Under the pieces are notes generated by a model. That model worked only from the letters and a program-made list of their open reading frames with translations, was not told the origin of the DNA and ran no database searches. Below are positions 32,799 to 43,503 of a stretch of DNA of 64,000 nucleotides, one piece after another (within the stretch, counting starts at the first letter, position 1; each line of letters begins with the position of its first letter). The position numbers were made by a program, and so were the translations under genes. This stretch comes from Cytospora piceicola (lineage: Eukaryota > Ascomycota > Sordariomycetes > Diaporthales > Cytosporaceae), in the NCBI GenBank assembly GCA_023375675.1, contig JALQBC010000022.1, positions 615,230 through 679,229 of the forward strand, written 5' to 3'.

Positions 32799-33989
32799 CT
32801 ATTCAAGGTCGTCCAAACCCACCATGCGTCTATATGCCGTGCGGTGCATTTCTAGGAAGACGAAAGTACATATCGTGTGTCTGTAACAGATGGTCAGTCA
32901 GTGGTCTAATCGAAACGTTGCACATCATGCTGGACTTACGGTCCAAGCCTCAAGAAACTCGGCACCCAGCCCTTGAACATCCACCCAAGGCCCTCCGCAG
33001 CAGTTATCTCCTTCAACAGCGTCACAAGGCTCACGCTCTTGCCCGACTGCGACATGACCCTCGTCTTGATCACGTCGATAGGGCTCGTGACAGTCGCGGC
33101 CATGACGCCCGCCAGGAAGGAAGCCGTAAAGTGCGTCGTCAGGTTGTCCGTCAAGGGGGTATACCCGATCAACATGGTCTTGAAGGTGTCGTAGCTGGCC
33201 AGCTGGCTGGACGTCATGGCGGCCGCGCGCATGCTGTTGGGCCACACGCCCCGGAACCAGCTCATGAGCCCCTCGTCGCGCGCCATGGCCACCATGCCGT
33301 GCAGGGCGTGGCTGTAGTTGCGCCTGTGGGCGTGGGGCAGCACGGCGTCGTGCTGCATGCGGACGTTGCAGATGTCGGCCGCGTTGCCCGAGATGCCGCC
33401 GGCGAAGCCCGAGGCGCACGACAGGGCGACGAGCACGGGGAGGGACGGCTGGGCCCCGCCGTTCTGCCGCGTCAGGCGCGTCTTGACGTCCTCGTAGATG
33501 CCGAACCGGACGGTCGAGTAGGTGAGCTGCCGCAGGAGGGAGGCCGAGAGGCCGTGGTACAGGCCCGGGATGCCGTCGGCGCCGAGGATGTGCCTGACCG
33601 TGCCGAGCATGGACCGGGGCATGTCGCCCGATCGCATCTGGAGCCGTACCTGTTTGTTTGTTTGGCGGTGTCAGATGGGGTGAGAGCAACGGCGGGCCGA
33701 ACCGATCGGTGGGCCCCGCGGGTGTCATTGGTGTGGGAATACCTTCACTGTCGAACGAGCAGCGCGTGTCAGTCTGATAGGTCGCGACTCAAAGGGGTAT
33801 GTAAGACGGTCTTGGTTCGGGTCTTTACTAACGTAAATCTAGCGGATGTGTCACACAAGCCGCCATTGAACTTGCGCTACCTCCAAACCAGAAGGGGTAT
33901 TGAATGGACGAACTGCTCGTTTGCTTCTTTTGTGTCTGGGCCAGAGCTGCTGGCGTCGAAGCCGCAGTGGCCTCCTTCTCTGACTGCAT
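32799..33989 (-). CDS. dic1: Mitochondrial dicarboxylate carrier
   Basis: Inner-membrane antiporter exchanging malate or succinate for phosphate. My model has four coding exons: 33989-33833, a 5-nt exon at 33747-33743, 33649-32940 and 32880-32799, giving 317 residues, the family norm. The start is MQSEKEATAAST, placed about 30 residues before YPFWFGGSASSMAA. The first carrier signature is split: exon 1 ends in PLD-L plus one base, the 5-nt exon completes L and K, and exon 3 opens VRLQM, giving PLDLLKVRLQ. Without the microexon the frame fails. The other repeats show SGNAADICNVRMQ and TSPIDVIKTRVM, both P/A-x-D-x-x-K/N-x-R variants of dicarboxylate carriers. The last exon ends HTICTFVFLEMHR. 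Identity strong; microexon inferred. Confidence 0.93.
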
Positions 33990-34562
33990 CGTTGGTTGCA
34001 GTTTACGAGGAAGGGACTTGATACTACCCTCACATTTCCCCTCGGGTAAATGTGTAAGAGGAGAAGAACAGCAGGAAGACAAGAACAACAGGAAGAGAAC
34101 ATAACAAAACAAAGGGTCCTACCTGCCTGGTGTCAGGCATCCGTAGACACGGGCCGATTAGCTGTACCAAGGGCCGATACACGCAAGGCCAAGCCAAGCT
34201 GCCAGGGTCTCTTTACACTTATACAGTAAATAGTGGGACGGCATTATGCATGTCCAGTCCAGCCAGCTAAAAAAGGTCGGGGTCCCCAGGGTCCCTTGCG
34301 TGTTTGGTCTTGGGGGGGCCGCGGGAGATCATCCGGCGGATAACCGCTGTCGCACCGCAGCGCAAGCGGCAGGCAAAACTTTCCGGCCGAAACAACATTG
34401 CGAAATTCTTAAGCTCCAAAGCTCCAAAGCTCACGCAACTCACGCCCTCCGCAATACACACACAGTACGGGGGATTCACGATACGGCTGACTCTGTGATC
34501 CAAATCCATATTTTCCATTCCGTGGACATGGCATGACAGTGTCATAACATACCAAAGTCACG
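33990..34562. other. Divergent promoter, dic1/mitochondrial PheRS
   Basis: About 570 bp between two nuclear genes for mitochondrial proteins. No recognised element. Confidence 0.55.
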
Positions 34563-36160
34563 ATGGCTTCCTACTGCCGACTCATCCTTCATGCGGCTCC
34601 GTGTAGACTCGGTTCCGCATCGCCGCTCCGCCGCGTGCCCGTCCGGGACCAGCTGAGGAGCTTCAACAAGCTCCCAAGAGCCACTCAACGTTCCTGGGCA
34701 GCCTACTCGACAGGTGACTAGTCCTCCCGAAAACATCGAGGCCCCCTCTAATACTCTGACACGATGAAGCTGCCGCGCCGGCTACTACTACAAACCCCAA
34801 CACGCCCTCGGAAATCGAGATAGATGGCCGGACCTACACGACGGACAGCTGGTTCAACGTCCCCTCCAACGTGCTGGCCGCGACCGGCCGCAAGCTCCAC
34901 CTGCAGAACGACCACCCCGTCTCCATCACGCGGCAGATCATCGAGTCCGTCTTCCCCGGGCCGACATACAAGTACTACAACGACTTCCACCCGGTCGTGT
35001 CGGTCGACGAGAACTTCGACTCGCTGGGCTTCCCCCCGGACCACCCGGGCCGCGCCCGCTCCGACACGTACTACATCAACGAGCGCACGCTCCTCCGGAC
35101 GCACACGAGCGCGCACGAGGCGGCCATCTTCCGCGCCAACGCCAGCGACGGCTACCTCATCAGCGCCGACGTGTACCGGCGCGACGAGGTCGACAGGAGC
35201 CACTACCCGGTGTTCCACCAGATGGAGGGCGCGCGGCTGTGGGACCGGGAGAGGGTGGCGGCGGCGGGCGGCGGCGGCGACCTGGCGGCGGCGGTGTGGG
35301 CCGACGTCGCGCGGCTGCCGAGGCACGGCATGGCGGTCGAGGACCCCAACCCGCCGTCGCACCCGGAGCGCAACCCGCTGCAGGCGGGCCACCACTCCCC
35401 CGCCGAGGCCGAGGCCGTGGCCGCGCACCTGAAGCGGTCGCTGGAGCTGATGGTGGTGGAGGTCTTCACGCGGGCCAGGGCGGCGGCGGCGGCGGCGGCG
35501 GGGGGCCCCGGCCGGGGCGACGAGCCGCTGCGCGCGCGCTGGGTCGAGGCCTACTTCCCCTTCACCAGCCCGTCGTGGGAGCTCGAGGTGTACCACGACG
35601 GCGGCTGGCTCGAGGTGCTGGGGTGCGGCGTCACGCAGCAGGGCATCTACGCCGGCGCGGGCCAGCCGCAGCAGATGGGCTGGGCCTTCGGCATCGGGCT
35701 GGAGCGCATCGCCATGCTGCTCTTCAACATCCCCGACATCCGCCTCTTCTGGTCCCGGGACCAGCGCTTCCTGGGCCAGTTCGCCGGCGCGTCGGCCGAC
35801 CCGGGCCTGCTCCGCCGCTTCGTCCCCTTCTCGAGGCACCCCGAGTGCTACAAGGACGTGTCGTTCTGGCTGCGGCCGGCGTCGTCGGCGCCGTCGGCGG
35901 CGGGGGGCAACGCCAGGGCCAGCGCCTACGACTTCCACGAGAACGACCTCATGGAGGTGGTCCGCGGCGTCGGGGGCGACGTCGTCGAGGACGTCAAGCT
36001 GGTGGACGAGTTCACGCACCCCAAGACGGGCCGGAAGAGCATGTGCTACAGGATCAACTACCGCAGCCTGGAGAGGACCCTGACCAACGCCGAGACGAAC
36101 AAGATGCACGACGAGGTGACGAGGCAGCTGGTGGAGAAGCTGGGCGTCGAGATCAGATAG
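34563..36160 (+). CDS. msf1: Mitochondrial phenylalanyl-tRNA synthetase
   Basis: Single-chain class II synthetase that charges mitochondrial tRNA-Phe. Exon 1 (34563-34713) encodes a basic presequence (MASYCRLILHAAPCRLGSAS); exon 2 (34770-36160) carries the rest, joined in phase 1; the product is 513 residues. Motif 2 includes RTHTSAHEA near residue 160. Motif 3 is GWAFGIGLERIAMLLF. The C-terminal anticodon-binding FDX-ACB domain starts at FVPFSRHPECYKDVSFWL and ends LVEKLGVEIR. Two low-complexity insertions, a Gly/Ala segment near VAAAGGGGDLAAAVWAD and a seven-alanine run followed by GGPGRGDE, interrupt the catalytic domain in a very GC-rich stretch. A long open frame on the other strand (34748-36322) is a by-product of that composition. 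Confidence 0.95.
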
Positions 36161-39100
36161 TGCCTGCCCGGGTGGGTCAGGTTCGTCGGGCTGTAGTGAC
36201 GACGAGGCGCTGGCGTCGAGATTGTGGATAACGCAGGAGCGCCAGCTCGCCTGGTAGATATGGTCAGGCGGTCGTGTGAGGCTCAGTCGGGCCAGATCTG
36301 GAGCAGATATGACGGAGAGCAAGGCGTTGGTGTGGCTAAGGCTATTCCACTACCATGAGCGGAAGACGCAGCATGGCTCTGTCGCTTAGGTAGCAGGTGG
36401 TAGTCGACGCAATGCCGAATTTAGTATACAAGACCCCCGCTACACTGTGTAGGCGCAAGTCAGAACGATAAGTTTATGGAATAAACGTTTCACTGTGTAC
36501 ACCATGTTGTCCCTATATTGCCATGCACGGAGTAAGGGTTGACCCACTTTTGGCGGCGGAGACATCCTTTTATGCTCGGCATAGTGCTGTCGTGACCCGA
36601 TGCTGGCTTGGCTGCCAGGGCTGCTTGGAGAGGAATATTCCATCCGATGGCATATGGGGAACATGATGGATGTTGGGGCTATGTACGGAGTAGATCTGCA
36701 TGTATGTGCCTACAGCATCTGAGCATGTATGGAGGGGCCAGAGGGGCAGCTTGAGGGGAAGCCGTCGTTGTGGAGTCTTATTCCAAGTTTACATAGCCGC
36801 ATTGTGTGGCCCGGCCCTCGTTGATTCTACATTCTACATATTAACCAGCTAACCTAGCTGCCCATCTGCCTAGTTTATAGCTGGGGAATCCCATAATGGC
36901 ATCCACATATGGGGCAGGTACATAGTCAGTTGGTTAGGAGGAACATATCGACACGCAAGTTCGGTGGTGTTTTCTGAGTAAGGTGGTGGCTGTGCAGCAA
37001 GGTGATCCCTCCGGCAGCCAAGGAGGTTGAGATGCCACTAGGAAACCTCGGACGTCTGAAGCTATGTTACGGATCCGTGAGCCAAGGAGTTCTCTAACTG
37101 TGTTGTATGTACGCGACGATGGAGACAAGGCAGCATAGCATGGCTGAAGGGGTCAAAAGGTACGCCAACGATCAAGGAACAATAGGCGTCGCTTAAGTAC
37201 CAGCTGACTTGGTTGCCCCCGGGAGGATGAGTTGCGATGGCCGTATTGTTTATAAGCTAATGAAATAAAGATTGAATTTTGAATTTTGGCCTTACATGAT
37301 CAAAGTAAGTACTGTAAGTGTACGAGGTGGAGGCGAGAACGCGTGCGACGAGTTGTGGCTTGTCGTTGTTAGTGGCTTCTTTTTTTTTCCTTCTTTTTTT
37401 TCTTTCACGTCTGACCGCTCCGGTTGAATGATCCTGGCGTCGCCATTCGATGTTCTGGTGCGGTCCAGAAGCATTCCTTGCTATAGGGAATACCACTTCG
37501 TGTCGTCCATGCGAGAGTACGTACGATAGCTACTGTTACGACGGCACTGGGCTGATCACCGTATCCGGCGGAGACAATAGGGAAAATACCATGGCTGGAT
37601 AACACAGTACACAGTAGACTGAATGGCTAAGGGGCATGTCAAACGTCATCAAGCAAGCCGGAGACCGATTGACAAGACAGGAGAGGGAGGAGAGGGCTGA
37701 GTTCGGTTTGGATCTGTCTTTGTCTTGATGAAAAGCAAATTATCCCCGGCAAGGAAGCTTTATGCAGTAAAATAAAGAAGCATGGCAGCATGGTGGTGGG
37801 TGGGGATTCTGTTTAAACATGCTCAGCAAGCCCAGGTGTGGTCCCGGCCTTGCCAGGGCTGCACGGTTGGGCCTGCACTGAGCCTCGGGGGGCTCGGAGG
37901 GTCGGAGGGAGGGAATGGATGGATGGATGGAGGGAGCATAGGCTTGAGCCTTGAGGCCGCCTCGGCGAGGCCTTCACTGATTGAAGACGGCAGACGGTAG
38001 CCTCCCCCCTCCTTTTTCCTAAGGACATGAGGCTGTGTAAAGTTTCGACCTAGCCAGACCACTCGACCTTCTTTGTCGGAGCCGGCAGTTTGAGCCATCC
38101 CCGCTTGGGGCCAATTGGTCAATAATGATTTAGATATTGCAAATGTCTATCTTGTTTCCGGTGTTAAATAGCAAGAAAGAAAAAAATACACCAAATAATC
38201 AGCACCAAAGAAAAAACCCCCCCAACCTGTGACTGCCACAAGCCGGCAGTGTTACTTAGCCATGCATGCATGGTATGGCTTATTGAACCAGCCCAGCAGC
38301 CCAGGTGGTCAGCCGGTTCGAGCGTATGGTCAATGTGGCTGTTGTTGTTTCCAAAGGTTTCGCTACCGTATCAGCAGAATCCGGCTCATGTGCTCGTGTC
38401 AGTGACTGGTGATGAGTTGTTTGGTGGCAAAAGGGTCAGGAGGCAAACCGGCTCAGCTACTGCGTACTGCGTACTGTGGTAATGGGTCCTGTCTGTACTG
38501 GGGTATTCTACAGGATACTATGGTACACTACCAGCTAACCCTGCTAACTACCTAGGTACCTAAGTAGAGAGCCTCAGAGGCTAGACCTGCAGACCATCAG
38601 TTGGCGCCGTAACGCCGTGACGGAGCCCCAAACGATGCGCAGCCATCAGGGGGTAAGAACTTTCCGGGGCACAGGGGCATTGCAGGTTGTGCAAAGCTGT
38701 ATACTACACTATATTCTACACTATATAGATACCTACTTAGGTATGTATCTAGGTATATTATACCCCACTACGTAGAATTCAATACAGTGCATGCGCCAGT
38801 AAAAGATGCTGCCGTTCAGGGTAGAAGCACGGTACACATACTGCATAGTAGGTAGGTACAGCCTTCGCCCTCCAACCACATGCCATTCAGCCATTGAATC
38901 CTCATCTCAAACCAAATCTGCAAATCTTCCACATGCTCTTTGCCGCCTGCATGCCGCTTTCAACCTTGCTGCTTTTCAGATTTTGCGGGTCATATGTTCC
39001 CACATGCAGCGCCAAAGGGGCCGTGACTGCTTCCGAATGGCCGAATGGCTGTGGTGCTTGTACTGTATGCGACCGGCTTGTGCATATCTGAAAATGTTTC

Positions 39101-39253
39101 AAACGTGTGGTTGGAATCTATGTATCAGTGGATGTATGTGACAGTTGTGAGTACGTATACATGGACTGATGGATCGCTGAACCATTGAATAAATTCCCAC
39201 TTTTGCGCTTTGGCCTTGCAGGCCTTGGTCCCCTCCCTTAGCGCCCTTCCCTA

Positions 39254-39291
39254 TCACTAAGACCACTAAAACCACTAAGACCACTAAGACC
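39254..39291. repeat. 9-bp tandem repeat (ACCACTAAG type)
   Basis: About four imperfect copies of a 9-bp unit about 370 bp upstream of the calcipressin start codon, probably in the promoter or leader. Confidence 0.8.
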
Positions 39292-39621
39292 TGCTCAGCC
39301 ACAATCTCCAAGCTCCCGCCTTCAGAGAGACCCTGTCCGTAGCCATCACCAAACACGCTCCAGCCAGTTCTACGCTTCTTGCATAAGAACAACCACCACT
39401 CCTCCTTCCTCTTACCCAAAGTCACCGAAAACTCACATCATACTCGCCATCACAACACTACTGAGACCATTACCGCTACACACGGCCACTACAGCGCAAT
39501 TAACTAATAATCACTACTACTGCCCCTCCAACTCCATACTGCACTGCACCGCACCCTGCGCGCATTAAGGAACGCTATCAGAACAACCAACCACAACCAA
39601 CTTGTTCCTCAACCAAGCAAC

Positions 39622-39655
39622 ACCACAAACCACAAACCACAAACCACACACAACA
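39622..39655. repeat. ACCACAA repeat in the calcipressin leader
   Basis: Four copies of a 7-bp A/C unit end two bases before the calcipressin ATG. An A/C-rich leader is common in fungi; the regular copies are likely slippage products. Confidence 0.75.
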
Positions 39656-39657
39656 AG

Positions 39658-40491
39658 ATGGCATCCGCAACATCGTCACCAGACCTCAAGCCACAGGCGC
39701 CTTCCCGTCAATCTAGCCGCTCCTCCAGGGTGTCCCTCAGTCTTGACCTCTCCGGCCTGCCACCACTACACCAGCCAACCCCAGCCACCAACACCCTCCT
39801 CATAACCAACCTCTCCGACCTCTCCATCTTCCGGCCCGACAACCTCGAGACCATCAAGGACCTGATCCTCAAGACGGCCCCCATCCACACCTGGGCGCCC
39901 CTCAAGTCCTTCCGCCGCATCCTCGTGTCCTTCTACACCGAGGCCGACGCCGTCGCCGTCCGCTCCATCTGGGACGGCGAGGCCGTCATGGGCGAGCGCT
40001 GCCGCGTCTACTTCGGCCAGCACACGCCCCTCGACGTCTCCCCCAAGAACCTGGCCCTCCCCGACGCCGGCAAGCTCTTCTTCATCAGCCCGCCCCCCTC
40101 CCCGCCCCACGACTGGGAGCCCCGCGCCGAGGGCGCCCCCAACAAGGAGGTCCACGCCGAGGACCTGGCCGAGGCCCTCGCCAGGCTGCACCACACCCGG
40201 GCCGCCGCCGTCGAGCAGTCCCCCGTCGTCAGCCCCGTCGAGGGCAGGAGCCCCGCCACGACGGGCGCCGCCGGCGCCGGCTCCGGCCCCTCCCCGCGCC
40301 AGGCCCGGAGCCGCAGCTCCACCCTCATCTTCCACCCCGAGAACTACGGGAGCAGCCCCAACCTGCCCTGCGTCCTGGTCGACGACATGACGGACGGGCC
40401 CGAGGACCCCGCCGGCCTGCCGGACGGGGACCTGCCCAAGCCGCTCACCCACACCTCGCGGCCCCCCGTCGAGCTCATGAACGACGCATAG
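39658..40491 (+). CDS. rcn1: Calcipressin (regulator of calcineurin)
   Basis: Binds and modulates the Ca2+/calmodulin phosphatase calcineurin. A single exon encodes 277 residues. Residues about 45-130 form the RRM-like domain of the family (NTLLITNLSDLSIFRPDNL to VYFGQHTPL). The central serine-proline docking motif FISPPPSPPHDWE lies at about 141-153 and is the conserved phosphorylated segment. The second calcineurin contact, PNLPCVLVDD, lies at about 233-242. A Ser/Pro/Ala-rich linker of about 70 residues separates them and is longer than in animals. Codon use is strongly GC-ending. The unusually long upstream spacer leaves room for calcium-responsive control, but I could not identify a reliable Crz1 site. 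Confidence 0.94.
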   Translation: MASATSSPDLKPQAPSRQSSRSSRVSLSLDLSGLPPLHQPTPATNTLLITNLSDLSIFRPDNLETIKDLILKTAPIHTWAPLKSFRRILVSFYTEADAVAVRSIWDGEAVMGERCRVYFGQHTPLDVSPKNLALPDAGKLFFISPPPSPPHDWEPRAEGAPNKEVHAEDLAEALARLHHTRAAAVEQSPVVSPVEGRSPATTGAAGAGSGPSPRQARSRSSTLIFHPENYGSSPNLPCVLVDDMTDGPEDPAGLPDGDLPKPLTHTSRPPVELMNDA

Positions 40492-41048
40492 TGCTACCCG
40501 GGGAGGCAGCCGACAAAAAAAAAAAGCAATGCTTGACTTTATTTTTCGTTTCTGAGGGGTGTTTTGTTTGGCCACGGCGTTGGAATTCTGAAGGTGTTTG
40601 GGGGGGGGGGCGCATCACTGGAAATTGCATCAGACCTTACGGAGCATATTTGTTTTCTACTCGGTTCATACAGCCGCTCAGGTGGCATTATTACTACGAT
40701 AGACTACGAGGGGGAGGCATAGGCGTTAGATTTTCTAGACTGGCAGTCTCTGGAGGGCATCGTTATTACGAGAGTCACAGAGAAGTATCGAGTTGATTGT
40801 ACATTAGGGGGGAGTTTGGCATGCGGCTGAGAGCCCATCTAGTTCATAGCAGTTCAGTCCCTATGGGACCGAGAATGAGAACGAAGTGAAAAAGACAAAA
40901 ACACATTCCTCACTCGCTCCAGATCCACCCTCGCCAATATGCCTAGCTTACTCACGTGCCTGGCTATATTTCCCACTCCTCCCTTCCTGGCAGTCAGCAG
41001 CAATCCGCCCCCTTCCCTCCCGCCGCTCCTCCGCCGTTAGTTAGCCCT
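40492..41048. other. Spacer between convergent genes
   Basis: Contains an A-run at 40515-40526 and a ten-base G-run near 40601. No coding signal. Confidence 0.55.
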
Positions 41049-43085
41049 TCAGGAAGCCACGCGGACGGCGGCCAACAGGCCCCCGGCGGGCCCGGCCCCA
41101 AGCCAAGCCACGCCCCCCACCAGCGCCGCGGCGAGGGCCAGCGCCGCCAAGCCCCGGCGCTCGGCGGCGGAGGGGGCAAGGGCGGCAGCGACAGGGGGGG
41201 CCGGGCCGGCGCGCAGCCCCGAACCCCCCGGCCCGCCCGGCTCGGTGGTCTGGCCGAGCTGCGGCACGTACTGGAGCTCGAAGCTGGCCAGCGCGCCGAG
41301 GCCGACGGTCTTGTTGTGGACCGTCATGTTGTAGAAGAACTTCCTGACGCGCTAGATTGGCCCCCCGAGGCAGACCAGGCTCTCCGTTAGCTACTGTTTG
41401 CCTTGTGGGACCTTTGTGGTTTTGCCCACCCATAGGATGCCCGTTGGTTGGTGAGGAGAAGGAAGGGAGAAGGGGGAAGGGGGGACGGGGGCGAGAAAGT
41501 GAGTGGAGACCACGCTATTCCTGCCCTACAGGCGGAAGGGAAAAGCAAGACACCTGACACGTACCTCGATCTTCTGCTCGTCCCAGGACGGTACCGCCCT
41601 GTACAGGTAGCACACGGCCATGAAGTACAGGCACTGCCCGCCGACGAGCGCCCGGTGCCAGAGGCTCGGCCTCTGGATGCCCAGGGCGTCGGACAGCGCG
41701 CGGCCGTTCAGCCAGTGCGCCTCGGCGCACATGAACTCCCTGCTGGCGCGGGCCGGCGGCAGGCCGCCCAGCGCGGTGAGGACGTTGTTGGCCAGCACGC
41801 CCGACAGCTCGCCCGGGTCGACGTCGGCGCAGACCAGCGACTCGAACAGCACCCTGGCCCTCCGGTGGTCCGCCAGCCAGGGCCCCGTGGGCGTCCCCAG
41901 GAGGTGGCGACCCACCGCCACAGGGCGGTGTAGTCGACGATCTCGTGCTCGCGGAGGTAGATGCCCTGCCTGGGCAGGCCGAGCCACACCAGGGCGGCCG
42001 AGAAGGAGAGAACCGTGCCCATGCAGTCGAGGTCGTTGATGGGCACGCCCCACTCCGACACGTCGAAGTAGCCGGGGCGGGCGCGCTCGAGCGCGAGGAT
42101 GCGCCGCCGGACCCCGGCGTGGAGCAGCCGCACCTTGACGGAGCTGGCGAAGCCCTCGCCGCCGGGCCGGGCGCTGTCCAGGTCCTTGGTGACCTGGAGG
42201 ACGTGCTGGAAGGTCTCGAGCAGCCGGCGCTTGGCGACGCTGACGCCGAAGCCGCCCGTCCTGGCGAGCGTCTCGACCACCCGCCGCCCGCCCATGCCGC
42301 CCACCAGGGACTGGAAGGTCAGGCTGACGACGGAGGGCCCCCCGTACCGGTAGAAGACGTCCTGGCCGCGCTTGATTTGGGCCCAGTCTACCCACGGTGG
42401 AATGGTGTTGATCTGTGTCCAGAGCTCATTGAGTTTGGGGTCGGTGGCGTGGTGCTGCTCGAGGAGGAGATATAGGTCCCGACGGGGCTTGGGTGACTTC
42501 TCCTCTTGGCTCTGTGGTGAGTCTTCTGGACCATCTGGAGTCTCTGGTGGACGAGGATTTGACGACCCAGGTGGGCTTATCTCATCAAGCCTGTCTAGAC
42601 ACTCTGCTCCTAGGACGTCGTATGTATAAGTCAGGGGCCTCATCTGCTCCTTGGTCTGGTGCTCAGGGGTCCATTCGAAAGTGTACCCCCAACAATGGCG
42701 CATATCCCTTTTGTCCTTGGAGAAGAACATGCTGAAGTGTGGCTCCGAGAAAGACGATGACGGTGACGTCTGGTAAGTTCCTCACTACCAGCACTTGATG
42801 GTCTTGGAGTAATAAATCAAGAACACGATGATATCGCCGCGTACTCGAACTTGAAATACAACTTGAGAATATAACTTGAGAGATATGATTTGCAGGAAAT
42901 GCAAGCCAAAACTGCTTCACTTGAAGCCTTAGGGAGACAGGCGTCTGCGGACTCTGCGTGTCATTGAACACCCTCGTTGATGAGCTAGTCGGTTTTCCGT
43001 TCAAGGTGGCGAGTGTCGTATTTAGTTGAGTCCTGTCAAGCTGCTCCTTACATACATCACACAACTTCCTGGGGACGTGGCTCAT
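41049..43085 (-). pseudogene. mpaB/rubber-oxygenase-like (DUF2236) protein, frameshifted
   Basis: A membrane-associated haem-oxygenase-like family that includes ER-bound MpaB' of the mycophenolate pathway and bacterial Lcp. Exon model: 43085-42921 (uncertain N-terminus, MSHVPRKLCDVCKEQ), 42769-41565, 41351-41049. Typical blocks are FYRYGGPSVVSLTFQSLVGG, GGRRVVETLARTGGFGVS, YFDVSEWGVPINDLDCMGT and REHEIVDYTALWRWVA. At about 41903-41911 the reading frame changes by one base: the family continues HLLGTPTGPWLADHR, but in the next frame, as if one G (on the + strand) were missing from a short G-run. Beyond it the protein continues normally (REFMCAEAHWLNGRALSDAL, GGQCLYFMAVCYLYRAVP) to a hydrophobic C-terminal helix. 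Restoring one base would give about 557 residues. Either a recent null allele or a sequence error. The N-terminal exon is a guess; the ATG at 42730 is an alternative. Confidence 0.8.
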
Positions 43086-43503
43086 TGTGGTGTGTCCTGT
43101 GTGTCTCGATCCCCGGAAGAGTTGTACAGCAGACGGGTGTTTGTCCTTTATGGCACCTGTTTATGACTGTTGAATAAGGCAACAGTTACAATGGACGGTG
43201 GATGGACTCGAGAGTTCAAATGTTTCTTTGGCGCCGGGGTGCGATTTTAGCGGAGGTTGGGGGCGCTACGGTAGCTTCCGCCGCGGCGGGCCTCGGCCCC
43301 GGGCCTTTCCCCCTGTCCAAACGCGCTGGCGATCAGCGATCATAGGGTCGCCGCCTCGCGCCAGAAAATTTTCTGGGAAGGCTTCATCCAAGTCAATGCA
43401 ATTCAATTCCATTCAAGTCAATGCAATGCGAACGGCGCAACCCAAACACCTCATTGCAACCATCTCCCACAATTCACAACTCATAAGCCAGCAAAAGCCA
43501 ATC
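43086..43503. other. Divergent promoter, mpaB-like gene/rrg9
   Basis: About 420 bp. The frame of the rrg9 gene stays open upstream to about 43198, including upstream ATGs, but the translated part has no targeting character. The repeat CAATTCAATTCCATTCAA lies near 43398-43415. Confidence 0.5.

Larger units (their letters stand above)
36161..39657. other. Large gene-free spacer upstream of calcipressin
   Basis: About 3.5 kb with no convincing coding sequence on either strand. The last part must hold the calcipressin promoter and leader, including the two repeats listed separately. TACCTAGGTA-type motifs are dense at 38548-38566, 38729-38760 and 38848-38858. Nothing resembling a transposase or tRNA was seen. 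Confidence 0.5.

Noticed and set aside
34748..36322. 524-aa open frame antisense to mitochondrial PheRS
   Set aside because: It mirrors the GC-rich codons of the PheRS exon, is rich in R, V, H and D without domains, and overlaps a gene with clear catalytic motifs.
38024..38036. GAGGCTG as a calcineurin/Crz1 response element
   Set aside because: A 7-bp match 1.6 kb upstream of calcipressin is expected by chance, and the fungal Crz1 consensus differs among groups.
39766..40575. 269-aa open frame antisense to calcipressin
   Set aside because: Gly/Val/Asp-rich mirror of GC-ending codons, without protein character.
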